Numbered from the stretch's first letter, positions 1 to 9,273 are shown. The stretch is DNA of 64,000 nt from Bacteroidaceae bacterium (GCA_017645305.1 JAGCPD010000003.1:1-64000), one strand, 5' to 3'. Numbers and translations: made by a program. Notes: generated by a model from the sequence alone, not told the origin.

Positions 1-396
1 AAAAATACAGTGGCTGCTTTTTGGGGCACCTTCCGTGCAATCGTGAAGAAGGCATACCTTGACAAGTATTTACGTGAGAACATCAACGACTATCTGAGTG
101 CCCTCAAAAAAGAAGATGTCCATAAGGAGTACCTCACCCAGGAGGAAGTCATCAAGCTGGCGAATACCCCATGCGATTATCCTGTACTGAAACAGGCCTC
201 TCTATTCTCATGCCTTACCGGTCTGCGTATCAGCGACATCCTCAAACTGACATGGGAAGAAATCCAACTGGCACCCGATGAAGGCTATTGCTTGCGCTTT
301 ACTTCACAGAAGACAGATAGAGACGTGACTATACCTATCGGTTTCCAAGCATACGAACGGATCGTTCTTATCTATCATATTCCAAATTTGTTTTAA
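1..396 (+). pseudogene. Tyrosine recombinase (integrase) fragment, broken at both visible ends
   Basis: The reading frame is open from base 1, so the gene begins upstream of the window; the GTG at 10 is only an internal codon. Visible are the end of the SAM-like core-binding domain and the start of the catalytic domain, including the first catalytic arginine in TGLRISDILKLTWEEI and a following beta-hairpin (FTSQKTDRDVTIPI). The frame then runs into unrelated residues (AYERIVLIYHIPNLF) and stops at 396. The HxxR box and the nucleophilic tyrosine expected about 90 residues later are missing. The 3' end overlaps the convergent RhuM gene by four bases, so the break lies where the defence island begins. 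It is therefore probably inactive. Family identity is fairly secure from the arginine box; whether it once mobilised the neighbouring island is inference. Confidence 0.8.
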
Positions 397-1418
397 CTCC
401 TGATTGGGTCATCAACATCCGAATCGTCATTAAGATTTTTCAACCGCTTCACAGCTTTATCGAAGTCACTCTCCAACAAACGCATCTCCCGTTCACGATA
501 AATCTCAAACTCACGTTCTGCTTTCTCAATAGCCTCTTGATGCGACACGGTACCATTCCCCTCTAAGATATTCTTTCTAAGTCGCAATATCTGGTCATCA
601 AGTGCGGCAATCCAGTCGGCCATCGTCATAGGGTTCTGCTCCAATGCCTGAAACTCAGCATAGTCAAGGAATTGAGAGGTAAGCAGGTTCAGCCGTTGTA
701 GTTCCAACTCCGACAGATAGTTCTTGGCTATCTTCACATCATCGCGCGTCACATAGTTGCCCTTGAAGTTAGTCATACCCACAAAAGGCTTCTCATTATC
801 CACACGCTCATAAATCAATTCTGCTGCCGTATGTTCATGGACTGCATAGTGCATCTTATTCTGAACCATAGCAAAAAACTGCTTCGTTATCTTGGCCCGT
901 GGGTCGTAGTCCGTCGATGTGGCATAGATGTCCGTTACCTGCTGATAGAAGTTGCGTTCGCTGCTGCGGATATCGCGGATGCGCTGCAAGAGTTCCTTAA
1001 AGTATCGATTGCCACCTTGTTTCAGTCGCTCATCATCCATCGTAAATCCTTTTTGGATATATTCATGTAAACGCTGTGTAGCCCAGCGACGGAAGCGTAC
1101 GGCAATGGGTGACTGCACACGATAACCCAAAGCGATAATCATGTCAAGGTTATAATGAGCAACGTCACGCGATTGAGTTTTCCCTTCTATAGCTCCATGC
1201 TGAGTGGTAGTTCGGAATTTCCGAACAACCACTGCTTCATCTAACTCCTTATCCTCAAAAATATGTTTGATGTGTTCGCTGATATTTGACTTGCTCGATT
1301 GATATATCTCCACCAATTGTGCCTGCGTCAGCCACACATCCTCATCTGCAAAACGAGTATTCACACTCACCCTGCCTTCCTCATCCTTGTACAGTATCAG
1401 TTTATTCTCTTTGTCCAT
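393..1418 (-). CDS. RhuM family protein, copy 1
   Basis: This 341-residue protein has the RhuM layout. After a short lead (LILYKDEEGRVSVNTRF) comes a helix-turn-helix-like segment, DVWLTQAQLVEIYQSSKSN, then SEHIKHIFEDKEL, the VVRKFRTT motif and YNLDMIIALGYRVQSPIAVRF; a helical C-terminal half of unknown role follows. RhuM proteins were named from a Salmonella pathogenicity island, but their biochemical function is not established; they are common in Bacteroidales defence islands and restriction loci. It is the last gene of the operon, 42 bases after the VbhA-like gene. A clear paralogue lies at 5205-6215, and a third N-terminal remnant lies near 45.9 kb. Family assignment is strong; function unknown. 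Confidence 0.85.
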   Translation of the reverse strand: MDKENKLILYKDEEGRVSVNTRFADEDVWLTQAQLVEIYQSSKSNISEHIKHIFEDKELDEAVVVRKFRTTTQHGAIEGKTQSRDVAHYNLDMIIALGYRVQSPIAVRFRRWATQRLHEYIQKGFTMDDERLKQGGNRYFKELLQRIRDIRSSERNFYQQVTDIYATSTDYDPRAKITKQFFAMVQNKMHYAVHEHTAAELIYERVDNEKPFVGMTNFKGNYVTRDDVKIAKNYLSELELQRLNLLTSQFLDYAEFQALEQNPMTMADWIAALDDQILRLRKNILEGNGTVSHQEAIEKAEREFEIYREREMRLLESDFDKAVKRLKNLNDDSDVDDPIRS

Positions 1419-1460
1419 ATTTCGAATAACGCATTTAATCCGTTCTGTTTTACTTGGCCT

Positions 1461-1778
1461 TTATATTGGCCTTCCCCGTTTACTGCCTTCGGGGTCTGGA
1501 TGAACATCAATCTTTGTATAGGTCTCATATTCTCTCCAAGTATCCCTTATCTTATGTTTCTCTTCATAATACTCATCTAAGAGTTTATCAACCTCTTCCA
1601 TACTGATTTCACCCTCTATATTTTTTTGAGCAAGTTCCAGCAGGTAGTCGGAGACCTTCAGACCATCCACAGCCTGCAAACCAATAGCCACGCGCCAAGC
1701 TTCAGCCCTCTCTTTTTTCTGAGGATCAGCCTGACGAATGTACTCGTCAAAATCTTCTAAGTTAATTGGTATTGCCAT
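1461..1778 (-). CDS. Free-standing VbhA-like (Fic antitoxin) domain protein
   Basis: The chosen start gives MAIPINLEDFDEYIRQ; an upstream ATG at 1814 would overlap the preceding gene. Residues from DFDEYIRQ through AEAWRVAIGLQAVDGLK and KNIEGEISMEE match, nearly residue for residue, the N-terminal domain of the Fic protein encoded at 48383-49537. VbhA-type antitoxins block Fic AMP-transferases by placing a glutamate of an (S/T)xxxE(G/N) helix in the ATP site; here the aligned turn reads LQAVDG, with Asp instead of Glu. No Fic catalytic domain follows: after about 70 shared residues the protein goes into a short charged tail (YEEKHKIRDTWREYETYTK) and stops. It may be a solo antitoxin acting in trans, or the stump of a Fic gene lost from the operon. 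Confidence 0.6.
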   Translation of the reverse strand: MAIPINLEDFDEYIRQADPQKKERAEAWRVAIGLQAVDGLKVSDYLLELAQKNIEGEISMEEVDKLLDEYYEEKHKIRDTWREYETYTKIDVHPDPEGSKRGRPI

Positions 1779-1810
1779 ATAGTAATTAACGATTCCCAAG
1801 TTCGAAATTG

Positions 1811-2143
1811 TCACATATTGATGTACTTCACAGGATTCTGGCTTCTGCCATAGAAGGCAGAAACATCTTTCCCTATATATGTTGTATGTTCGTCTTCAAC
1901 TCCGAAGAACTCACACCTTCCAATGTGTTTAGGGTCTTCAGTGTATTTCCAATCAACAGGATTATAGACTTCTTCCACAATTCCGTTGACGATTGCCAAT
2001 ACATGTGTAGCCCTTCTCGCACGGATTATGTCAACTTTCCAATACTTACGGGTCATCTCATACAGATTCTCCCTTTTCACTTTTCCTACTTTTACACACA
2101 TAATGCGGTCTTCGGAATTAGGTGTTAGTTCGTTTGATGCCAT
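1811..2143 (-). CDS. Conserved hypothetical protein of a restriction locus
   Basis: This 110-residue protein sits 20 bases downstream of res in the same operon. It contains the order RENLYEMTRKYWKVDIIRAR, then ATHVLAIVNGIVEEVYNP, an aromatic charged stretch with RCEFFGV, and a C-terminal GKDVSAFYGRSQNPVKYINM. I recognise this pattern (tryptophan-rich helix, a beta-strand pair with a GIV core, a Gly-Lys turn and a final NP-x-KY-x-N) as a small widespread bacterial domain without an assigned function that often lies beside nucleases. There is no signal peptide or membrane segment. A beta-rich PUA-like or ASCH-like fold would fit, but that is a guess. The gene looks real because its residue pattern is conserved and it is tightly packed in the operon. 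Confidence 0.65.
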   Translation of the reverse strand: MASNELTPNSEDRIMCVKVGKVKRENLYEMTRKYWKVDIIRARRATHVLAIVNGIVEEVYNPVDWKYTEDPKHIGRCEFFGVEDEHTTYIGKDVSAFYGRSQNPVKYINM

Positions 2144-2163
2144 ATATGTATCATTTTTGCAGA

Positions 2164-5100
2164 TTACTCTAAACTGTTGATGACATTCAACATCGTATCA
2201 TAGTCCGTTATCTCATGGTAACGTACTTTGCTTGTCGATACATTGTTGAAGAGTTTCTTGGCACACTCTATCTTTGCCATTTCTGCACCTTTCAGGTTCA
2301 TAGACAGCATACTGCCCTTGGTCTCTGCCACAAAGAAGACGTGTTTCACACCCATATTGTCATTGAAGGCAATAGCCCAGTCTGGTGCATATTTGCCAAC
2401 TGGTGTAGGTATCTGAAACGAACGAGGCAGACGGGCATAGACGCATACCTCATCAGCTTTGTCAAGAGCTTCGGCAAACTTCCGTTCACCCTTACTGTCC
2501 GTAAACACATAGTCCAGGATATGCTTCTTAGCTTCGTATGCCTTTTCTAATGGTTGGCGGTTCTTCTCCTTGGTGAAGATGTCTGCATCATACTGCTGTT
2601 CTGTGCGGTTGTATGCAATATGCTCTACAATCATAGTTGCCTTCTGGTCTTTAATCAAACGTACCACGTTGCGGATAAACTCTTCAGGGTTGTTCTTGAA
2701 CAGATAGAGTTTTCCCGTGGAGATACCTTTCAGGATGCGTACTACCGTCCTTCTGGTCAATGTCGCGCCCTTGGCTATCTCACCAACAAGGTCGTAGGGT
2801 ACATCACTGGTCGATACTTCCTTCAAGGCTTGTGTGCGAGTGTGCTGGTCGCCCGTGAAATCAAGGTCATCCGTTCCCTGTTCTCCTGTCGTCACCACAT
2901 ATTTTAGTTCGGTGACACGCAGATTCTTGTTGATGGATGCTACGGCTTTCTGTATCAGTTCCTCACTGTCGTAATGCACCGTATAAACATAGCGATGGTT
3001 GATTTCCTCCCACAAGCGCTTGAACTCCTCCTTGCTGGCATTGTCATTCAGATGGTCATTAACGGCTTCTGCCGACTCGTTGGCATCCTCAATCATGTCT
3101 GCAAGAGCCGTTGGGTCGAAGATACCCTGTACCAACTTATGTACCTGTTCGCTGATAGGAGACAGTTTCTTGCCCATCGGAGCAAGGCTGTCTGTGCGCA
3201 GGTCTTCGTGATATGACTGCTGGATATTTCCCTTGTCATCCACATAGTCATTCTCATAGAGATAGTTGACAATGGCTGTTGCCTCCATCGTGGAAATGGT
3301 ATGCACTTCTTCTCCCACCATGAACTTGCGTCCCTCGAAATAAGCGACTGTTGCCTGTGTCGGACGTTCACGCAAGGCTTCACGGGTTTCTTTCTGGAGA
3401 GCATCTACAAACGTGCTATAGCTTTCGTTGGCAATGACCGTAAGAGCATTGATGTCATGCACGGCTTCACCCAGTCGCTCTGCATCCATGCGAACGCCTT
3501 GCTGGTCAACGCAGATACGCAGTCCACGACCTACCTCCTGACGCTTGGCTGTTGCACTGCTGGCATGGCGCAGGGTGCATATCTGGAATACATTCGGGTT
3601 GTCCCATCCTTCACGCAGTGCAGAGTGCGAGAAGATGAATCGTGTCGGTTCATCGAAACTCAACAAACGCTCCTTGTTTTTAAGAATCAAATCGTAAGCT
3701 GATATGTCTGAAGAGAAGTCTTCACCTCGCTTTACAACACTGTCGATGGCATGTCCCTTCTTGTCGATGGAAAAATAGCCATTGTGTACTTGGTCTGCCG
3801 TAAAGCGTTTCAAATAACGCTGATAATCATCCTCAAAAAGCGAAAGATTCTCATTCAGGAAACGGGTGTATTCCTCTTCAAACACTTTCCAAAGGAAGCC
3901 CTTTACGACTTCGCCCTGTTCATCATAGCCCTTATAATTGGCTACTTCGTCGATAAAGAAGAGCGAAAGTGTCTTGATACCCTGCTTGAATAGAGTAGCT
4001 TCTTTCTCGAAGTGTGAACGGATGGTTTCTCTAATCTGAATACGCTGTATCTGCTGTTCCGATACATCACCCATCACTTCACCTTTGTGCAACACGTCAC
4101 CATTCATGAAATAGACAGTGTTCGTCAGCGGATTGATGTCGGTAATAACAAAATCCTTATAAGCTGGAAGCCCAGATGTGTCATATAGTGAATCATTCTG
4201 TCCGAACTTGCATATCTGCCTACGGGTGCTGCTTGCACCTTTCACCTCTATCTCCAGTCGTACCTCTGGTGCTTTGTTCTTTGATAGAACAATACTGTCA
4301 AAATAGATATAGCTCTGGTTGCCCAATAGGTTTTGTAGGGTGATACCCTTCACCTGGATCTTCTTCACCAACCGCTGACGGTAAGCATCAAAAGCGTCTA
4401 ATGCATAGACGCAGTTGTGCGATGTCTTGTGTGTGGCTGAGTAGTTCAGCACGAACAGCGGCTTGAAGTTCTTTAGCGCACGTTGTGTGGCTGCACCTTC
4501 CATCTTCTGCGGCTCGTCCATGATGATGATTGGGCGGTTAGCGGCAATCACGTCGATAGGACGGCGACTCTGGAAATCGTCACGCTTGGAATAGATGATA
4601 CGGCTTTCCTTATTGGCAGCACCTTCTTTGAATGAGGTGTTGAATGCCTGTACATTGATAATCATCACATTGATGCTGGCATCACTGCTGAATGAGTCTA
4701 TCTGCGTCAGGTTGCCGCTATTGTAGATGAAGTAGCGAGCCTTCTTACCATACTGTTCCATGAAATGGTCTTCCAGCATCATGAAACTCTTGAACACGCC
4801 CTCACGGATGGCTATGCTCGGCACCACAACGATAAACTTTGACCACCCATAGCGTTTGTTCAGTTCAAACATCGTCTTGATATAGACGTAGGTCTTACCC
4901 GTACCTGTTTCCATCTCGATGTCGAGCGAGCAAGCACCCAGTCCGTCAGGCAGACTGGGCTTCGTTGACTTCGGTATGTTGCCGATGGCTTGTTGCTGCT
5001 GGATGTTGGCAAGCAATTGATGACCTTGCAACTCCACATCGTTGTTGCGCCATCCCACATATTCCTCTTCAAACGTAATCTGTCCCTTACGTTTGCCAAG

Positions 5101-5208
5101 GTCGCGACGGTACTGTGCATTGGTCTTCGACGGTTGTCCGGCAAAGACGTTAACCGTCTGCTCCACAGCATCCGTCTGGTATTGTTGTATCTTAAACTTA
5201 AACTTCAT
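2164..5208 (-). CDS. res: Type III restriction enzyme Res subunit
   Basis: At 1014 residues this is the size of a type III Res subunit. Superfamily 2 motor motifs are all visible: Walker A METGTGKTYVY (about 99-109), motif II MDEPQ, motif III NYSATHKT, and motif VI ATAKRQEVGRGLRI. The C-terminus carries a PD-(D/E)xK nuclease signature: VGKYAPDWAIAF followed by FFVAETKG. The enzyme would form a complex with the Mod methyltransferase, hydrolyse ATP when it meets unmodified sites, and cut between two head-to-head sites. The start overlaps the stop of RhuM by four bases (ATGA) and has a G-rich stretch just upstream, so the two are probably translationally coupled. Unusually, mod is not next door: RhuM and the TrlF gene lie between them. 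No damaged motif was seen, so it should be active. Confidence 0.95.
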   Translation of the reverse strand: MKFKFKIQQYQTDAVEQTVNVFAGQPSKTNAQYRRDLGKRKGQITFEEEYVGWRNNDVELQGHQLLANIQQQQAIGNIPKSTKPSLPDGLGACSLDIEMETGTGKTYVYIKTMFELNKRYGWSKFIVVVPSIAIREGVFKSFMMLEDHFMEQYGKKARYFIYNSGNLTQIDSFSSDASINVMIINVQAFNTSFKEGAANKESRIIYSKRDDFQSRRPIDVIAANRPIIIMDEPQKMEGAATQRALKNFKPLFVLNYSATHKTSHNCVYALDAFDAYRQRLVKKIQVKGITLQNLLGNQSYIYFDSIVLSKNKAPEVRLEIEVKGASSTRRQICKFGQNDSLYDTSGLPAYKDFVITDINPLTNTVYFMNGDVLHKGEVMGDVSEQQIQRIQIRETIRSHFEKEATLFKQGIKTLSLFFIDEVANYKGYDEQGEVVKGFLWKVFEEEYTRFLNENLSLFEDDYQRYLKRFTADQVHNGYFSIDKKGHAIDSVVKRGEDFSSDISAYDLILKNKERLLSFDEPTRFIFSHSALREGWDNPNVFQICTLRHASSATAKRQEVGRGLRICVDQQGVRMDAERLGEAVHDINALTVIANESYSTFVDALQKETREALRERPTQATVAYFEGRKFMVGEEVHTISTMEATAIVNYLYENDYVDDKGNIQQSYHEDLRTDSLAPMGKKLSPISEQVHKLVQGIFDPTALADMIEDANESAEAVNDHLNDNASKEEFKRLWEEINHRYVYTVHYDSEELIQKAVASINKNLRVTELKYVVTTGEQGTDDLDFTGDQHTRTQALKEVSTSDVPYDLVGEIAKGATLTRRTVVRILKGISTGKLYLFKNNPEEFIRNVVRLIKDQKATMIVEHIAYNRTEQQYDADIFTKEKNRQPLEKAYEAKKHILDYVFTDSKGERKFAEALDKADEVCVYARLPRSFQIPTPVGKYAPDWAIAFNDNMGVKHVFFVAETKGSMLSMNLKGAEMAKIECAKKLFNNVSTSKVRYHEITDYDTMLNVINSLE

Positions 5209-6215
5209 TTGCCACCCTCCTTTGATTCTTCGTCTTTTCCTATATTACCCAAACGTTTGATAGAATCCAGATAGTCCTGTTCTACGTCACTGATGGTGCG
5301 CTGTTTGTATTTGCGATATTCGTTTGTGGCATGTTCCATTGCTTCTGCATGAGAAACGCTGCCAGCATCTTGCAACAGTTGCTCCCCTGACATTGTGAGA
5401 ATGCGGTCCAGATAGTTGGCCCAGTCATTCATCGTCATTGGTTGTTCACGTTCTGCCTGCCGTTCAGCAAAGTCCAGATATCCCGAAACCAGTTGACCCA
5501 TAGCTCGGAGTTCCTTAGCGTCAAGATAGTTTTTCGCTGTCTTGGCTTCTACTAATGTGGGCTGATTTCCTTTGAAGGTAAGAAGACCCATGAAATCATT
5601 CTCTGCATCTGCTCGCTCCACTATCAACTCTGCTGCCGTGCGCCCATGGATGGCATAATGAATCTTGTTCTGCACCTTCTTGAAGAACTCCTGAGATATA
5701 GATGCTCGTGGGTCATAGTCAATGCTTGTAGCATAGATTTCCAGCACTTGCCTATAGAGTACCTTTTCAGTAGCACGAATGTCTCTGATGCGTTCTAGAA
5801 GTTCCTTCCAATAACCACCGCCGCCAAGCCTTTTCAGTCGTTCATCGTCGAGTGTAAATCCCTTGACGATATACTCTTTGAGCCGTTCCGTTGCCCACTG
5901 TCTGAAGCGTGTCGCAATGATGGAACGCACACGATAGCCAAGGGCTATAATCATGTCAAGACTATAGAAGGTTGTTAGGTATGACTTGCCGTCTGCAGCA
6001 GTTGTTCGGAATTTCCGAACAACTGCGTCTTCCTGTAGTTCGCCTTCTTCGAAGATGTGTTTGATGTGTTCGCTGACATTCGATTTACTCGTCTGATATA
6101 GTTCGCACATCTGAGCTTGTGTAAGCCATAGCGTATCTTCTGTCAGTCTCACGTCAATCTTCGTGAGTCCGCTGCTATCTGTATATATGAGTATTTTATT
6201 GTTTTCTTCCATCAT
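5205..6215 (-). CDS. RhuM family protein, copy 2
   Basis: This 336-residue paralogue of the gene at 393-1418 shares the same blocks: TLWLTQAQMCELYQTSKSN, SEHIKHIFEEGEL, AVVRKFRTTAADGKSY, YSLDMIIALGYRVRS, and a similar C-terminal half (KVQNKIHYAIHGRTAAELI, MTMNDWANYLD, GSVSHAEAMEHA). The two copies have clearly diverged, so they are not a recent duplication. It is placed between the TrlF gene with its relic spacer and res, overlapping the res start by four bases. A decayed copy of the mod 3' end lies about 20 bases upstream of its start, which suggests it arrived as cargo. Its molecular function is unknown. Confidence 0.85.
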   Translation of the reverse strand: MMEENNKILIYTDSSGLTKIDVRLTEDTLWLTQAQMCELYQTSKSNVSEHIKHIFEEGELQEDAVVRKFRTTAADGKSYLTTFYSLDMIIALGYRVRSIIATRFRQWATERLKEYIVKGFTLDDERLKRLGGGGYWKELLERIRDIRATEKVLYRQVLEIYATSIDYDPRASISQEFFKKVQNKIHYAIHGRTAAELIVERADAENDFMGLLTFKGNQPTLVEAKTAKNYLDAKELRAMGQLVSGYLDFAERQAEREQPMTMNDWANYLDRILTMSGEQLLQDAGSVSHAEAMEHATNEYRKYKQRTISDVEQDYLDSIKRLGNIGKDEESKEGGK

Positions 6216-6233
6216 CTCTACAATTATTCATAT

Positions 6234-6478
6234 TTACTGTATCTTTACTATATTCTTCCCAAATCTGCTTGAAGAGGTGCATTCTACATGGAATGTCTCT
6301 ATGCTTTGCAACAGTTCCTGTATTTTGTCTTTTGTTATTATCTGCTGTCTTTTTTCTGTATACAGAAACGGATGATCGGAACAACAAAGTATGCGATGCA
6401 CAGTTTCTTTGCAATATTCTTCCCGAATCGGCTTCAATGTATCTGTCTGGTATTGTCTCATTTAGAATTAAACTTCAT
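6234..6478 (-). pseudogene. Decayed mod 3'-end and res 5'-end copies in the spacer
   Basis: This AT-rich spacer (6216-6546) has no intact gene but holds recognisable scraps of its neighbours. Read on the minus strand, 6478-6441 resembles the true res start (5208-5171), including ATGAAGTTTAA and the CAATACCAGAC stretch; the encoded QYQTDT matches QYQTDA of Res. Directly after it, 6437-6398 encodes REEYCKETVHRI, and 6274-6234 encodes QIWEEYSKDTV; both match the real Mod C-terminus QIWEEYSKDTVRRII. The 6234-6274 copy matches 9301-9341 at about 36 of 41 bases. The frame is broken between scraps, so I read them as remnants of an ancestral mod-res junction that was duplicated and displaced when extra genes entered. 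Confidence 0.7.
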
Positions 6479-6546
6479 TTTTTCTCTTCTGCAGCAATTA
6501 CTCCAACACAGGTTGCAGATCTTTATTCATATATTTGTTTCATAAG

Positions 6547-9273
6547 TTAGATGCCATATTTTTGTTCCCTTTTCTTAAACGCCTCAATTCCACCTTCAAG
6601 TATTTCGCACACATGCTCTCTAATTCCTTGAGATTCTAAGACCAATTCTTCTTTATAATTCTTTGGCATAGTATTCTCTAACGCCCCATTTACATATTGG
6701 AACTTAAGACTATCTCTATTCCTATTTTCAGTTCCATTTTGGTTGGCAACAATAACATTCTCAGAATCAGCACTCACAACGACATTAGAGTTATGGGTAA
6801 CAATTATCAATTGCCTGTCAAGTTTCTTTTTCCTTAAGTATTCTACCAGTTCATTATAAATAGCCCTGTTATCAAGACTGTCTTCTGGTTGATCCAATAG
6901 AATTGGACATTTCTTGTCACTAAAATCCAACAACAATTTCAATATCACGAAAGACTTCTTTCCTTGTGACATATCGTCAAACGAATCTTTTTCATATTCA
7001 AGATTGTATGTGATGCCGAACCAATTCGTGGATAATAATTCTGACACAACATTATTGGCCACATAGCCACCTTTATATTCAACTTGATTAGATAAAGCAT
7101 CTATCAAATACTGTTTCGTAATTTCTTTAATATGTTCTAATTTGTAATCTTTGATAAAATTGTCAATATATCCTTGTCTCTCGTACCCACGAAGATTGTG
7201 TCTTTCCTCTAGGAATGACCTCAATCGCTCTACATTCAGAGATCTTTTTAAACTAATAGAGACATCTGAATATTCAAACAACAAATTGTCTTTCAAATCT
7301 TTTAACTTGTTATAATATTCAAAATGATTATCTATAACACTTTGTACTAAAGTATCAACGTTCATTTTCAACTGTTGTATTATTTTATCTAACTCCTTAA
7401 TAGAAGCAAGTTTTTCAACTTCAACTTTTAATTGTTCTTGAAGTTCTCTATATTCCTTATTCTTTTGGAAATACTCAAATCCCTTTTTGTATATATCTGC
7501 ATTTTGAATGGATTCTACTTCCTGAGTCTTTTTTTGCATCGAGCTTTGTAAGAACTCTTTCTCTTTGGACAACTCATGTATCCAATTCTCTAATGCAATT
7601 TTCTTTATTTCCTCAAGTTTTGTTGTCAATTTAGTTCTTTCCCCCTCAGATAATGAATCCAATTCGTTCTTAAAATATGAATTAAAAAGATTCTCTGGGA
7701 CTATCTCATTTAATATTTTTATATCACTTTCTATTATTTTTATTTCTCCTTGTTTTTGGGCTATAGATGTAGTCAACTCATTATATTTTCTTATCTCATC
7801 TTCGGAAATCTGAGAATCACTCTTTATCTTTTCTATTTTTTTCTTGATTTTTAGTATTTCAGATTCAATGCCCTTTTCATCACCCTTTTGTTTCTTCAAT
7901 GCAATCTGGTTGTTGATTTTAGATTGTTCTAAAAACAACTGGTTGACTTGTCCTGAAATTGTAATTTGAGCCTGACCTAAGAACTTCTTATATTCATCCA
8001 ACAAGTGATATCTATCTTTTTCATTTACAATTTTTTCGAGTAGCGAATTTAACTCCTTAGGGTCACTCGCCAAATCAATCATGTGATTTTGTGGAAAGAA
8101 CATTATCTCTCTCGGGGTATCAATTTCTCCATCTTTCCATTTTATAGATATTGAATCATAATGCTGTTTAATAAATAGCCCTTTCTTAGTATCTTCGTCT
8201 TTACCTATAGATTGTCCAAGTTTTTTTGCAACACATTGAAGAAGCGTTGATTTTCCTGTAGAACGACCTCCTATGATAGTATTTAAGTATGGGTTCATAT
8301 ATAATTCGCCATTCCAAAATCCTGGTTCGTTTAAGACAATTGTATCAATTACTTGATACCCAGCTTTATTATTAGGATTCATTTCTTGAATTCTTACCCG
8401 ACCCTCTGGTTCATATATAATTTGTTTCAATCCTTCAAATGTTGGGTCTGCTTTTATCCATGTACATTTGTTATTAGGAAAGACGTTAATAGTATCCATA
8501 GAATGAGCATCGCTACCTATTACACAAGGTTTCAAACCTCCATATTTATGTTTTATTGTTTCTTCATTATCTACTTTTTTACCTAAAAAATACTGAATAT
8601 CATTGTCATTTGCCGAGAATATGATATCGGACATTCTATATATTTCCTGCCTTGTTGCAGCTAATGAGGAGTGTTGAATTCCACTATTACCATCTCTATT
8701 ACTATTCGAGACCGCTAATACAACATAATCACGCAGACTTGGTTTGCTGACTATTTTATACAGCGAATTGTAACTTATATTGAACTGAGAAATGCCTTCC
8801 TTTTTTGCGCAATTATCTTCTAATGTACTATTATTCTTGTATGCTCTCCCCAAAGCAATAAGATCTCTACCCAAACAAGAATACTCATTGTCCAAATATG
8901 TAAACTTTAAGCACTGAAAGAATTCTCTTTCAATGGTATCAACAGACAAATTAGGGTCAAACAATACATGAATATTTATCGGTGTATCTTTTTGAGTTAC
9001 TGGCAAAATTCTTAACTCAACATTAGGAATCAAAATTTTATTTGCCAACCGACCTTCTTCTTGTTTTTGCTTGACAAACAAATAGTTGTCAATTGAAAAA
9101 TAATCCGTAATACCTAAAACAGCAATATCTGTATTAGATTCTAATTTTGTAATATATTCCTCCCACACATCATCTCCACTGCCAAATTGGTTATTTTTTG
9201 CTGTTTCAGGAGTATGCAAATGCAAATCCCATTTGCGCCATTCTGAACCACGTGGATATTTTGTTATTGCCAT
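6547..9273 (-). CDS. TrlF-like PHP-domain / SMC-type ATPase
   Basis: This 908-residue protein has an N-terminal PHP phosphoesterase domain, with metal-ligand motifs DLHLHTPE (about 16-23), ITDYFS and GSDAHSMD (about 253-260). An ABC/SMC-type ATPase follows, with Walker A IIGGRSTGKSTLL (about 333-345), long charged coiled-coil stretches in the middle, signature SQGKKSF, Walker B CPILLDQPEDSLDN and H-loop VTHNS. This architecture matches the TrlF family, a group of putative nuclease-ATPases seen in defence loci. It probably cleaves nucleic acid or nucleotides in an ATP-gated manner, but the substrate is unknown. The gene is visibly more AT-rich than helicase or res and starts 13 bases after the mod stop. 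It looks like an acquired effector. Confidence 0.85.
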   Translation of the reverse strand: MAITKYPRGSEWRKWDLHLHTPETAKNNQFGSGDDVWEEYITKLESNTDIAVLGITDYFSIDNYLFVKQKQEEGRLANKILIPNVELRILPVTQKDTPINIHVLFDPNLSVDTIEREFFQCLKFTYLDNEYSCLGRDLIALGRAYKNNSTLEDNCAKKEGISQFNISYNSLYKIVSKPSLRDYVVLAVSNSNRDGNSGIQHSSLAATRQEIYRMSDIIFSANDNDIQYFLGKKVDNEETIKHKYGGLKPCVIGSDAHSMDTINVFPNNKCTWIKADPTFEGLKQIIYEPEGRVRIQEMNPNNKAGYQVIDTIVLNEPGFWNGELYMNPYLNTIIGGRSTGKSTLLQCVAKKLGQSIGKDEDTKKGLFIKQHYDSISIKWKDGEIDTPREIMFFPQNHMIDLASDPKELNSLLEKIVNEKDRYHLLDEYKKFLGQAQITISGQVNQLFLEQSKINNQIALKKQKGDEKGIESEILKIKKKIEKIKSDSQISEDEIRKYNELTTSIAQKQGEIKIIESDIKILNEIVPENLFNSYFKNELDSLSEGERTKLTTKLEEIKKIALENWIHELSKEKEFLQSSMQKKTQEVESIQNADIYKKGFEYFQKNKEYRELQEQLKVEVEKLASIKELDKIIQQLKMNVDTLVQSVIDNHFEYYNKLKDLKDNLLFEYSDVSISLKRSLNVERLRSFLEERHNLRGYERQGYIDNFIKDYKLEHIKEITKQYLIDALSNQVEYKGGYVANNVVSELLSTNWFGITYNLEYEKDSFDDMSQGKKSFVILKLLLDFSDKKCPILLDQPEDSLDNRAIYNELVEYLRKKKLDRQLIIVTHNSNVVVSADSENVIVANQNGTENRNRDSLKFQYVNGALENTMPKNYKEELVLESQGIREHVCEILEGGIEAFKKREQKYGI

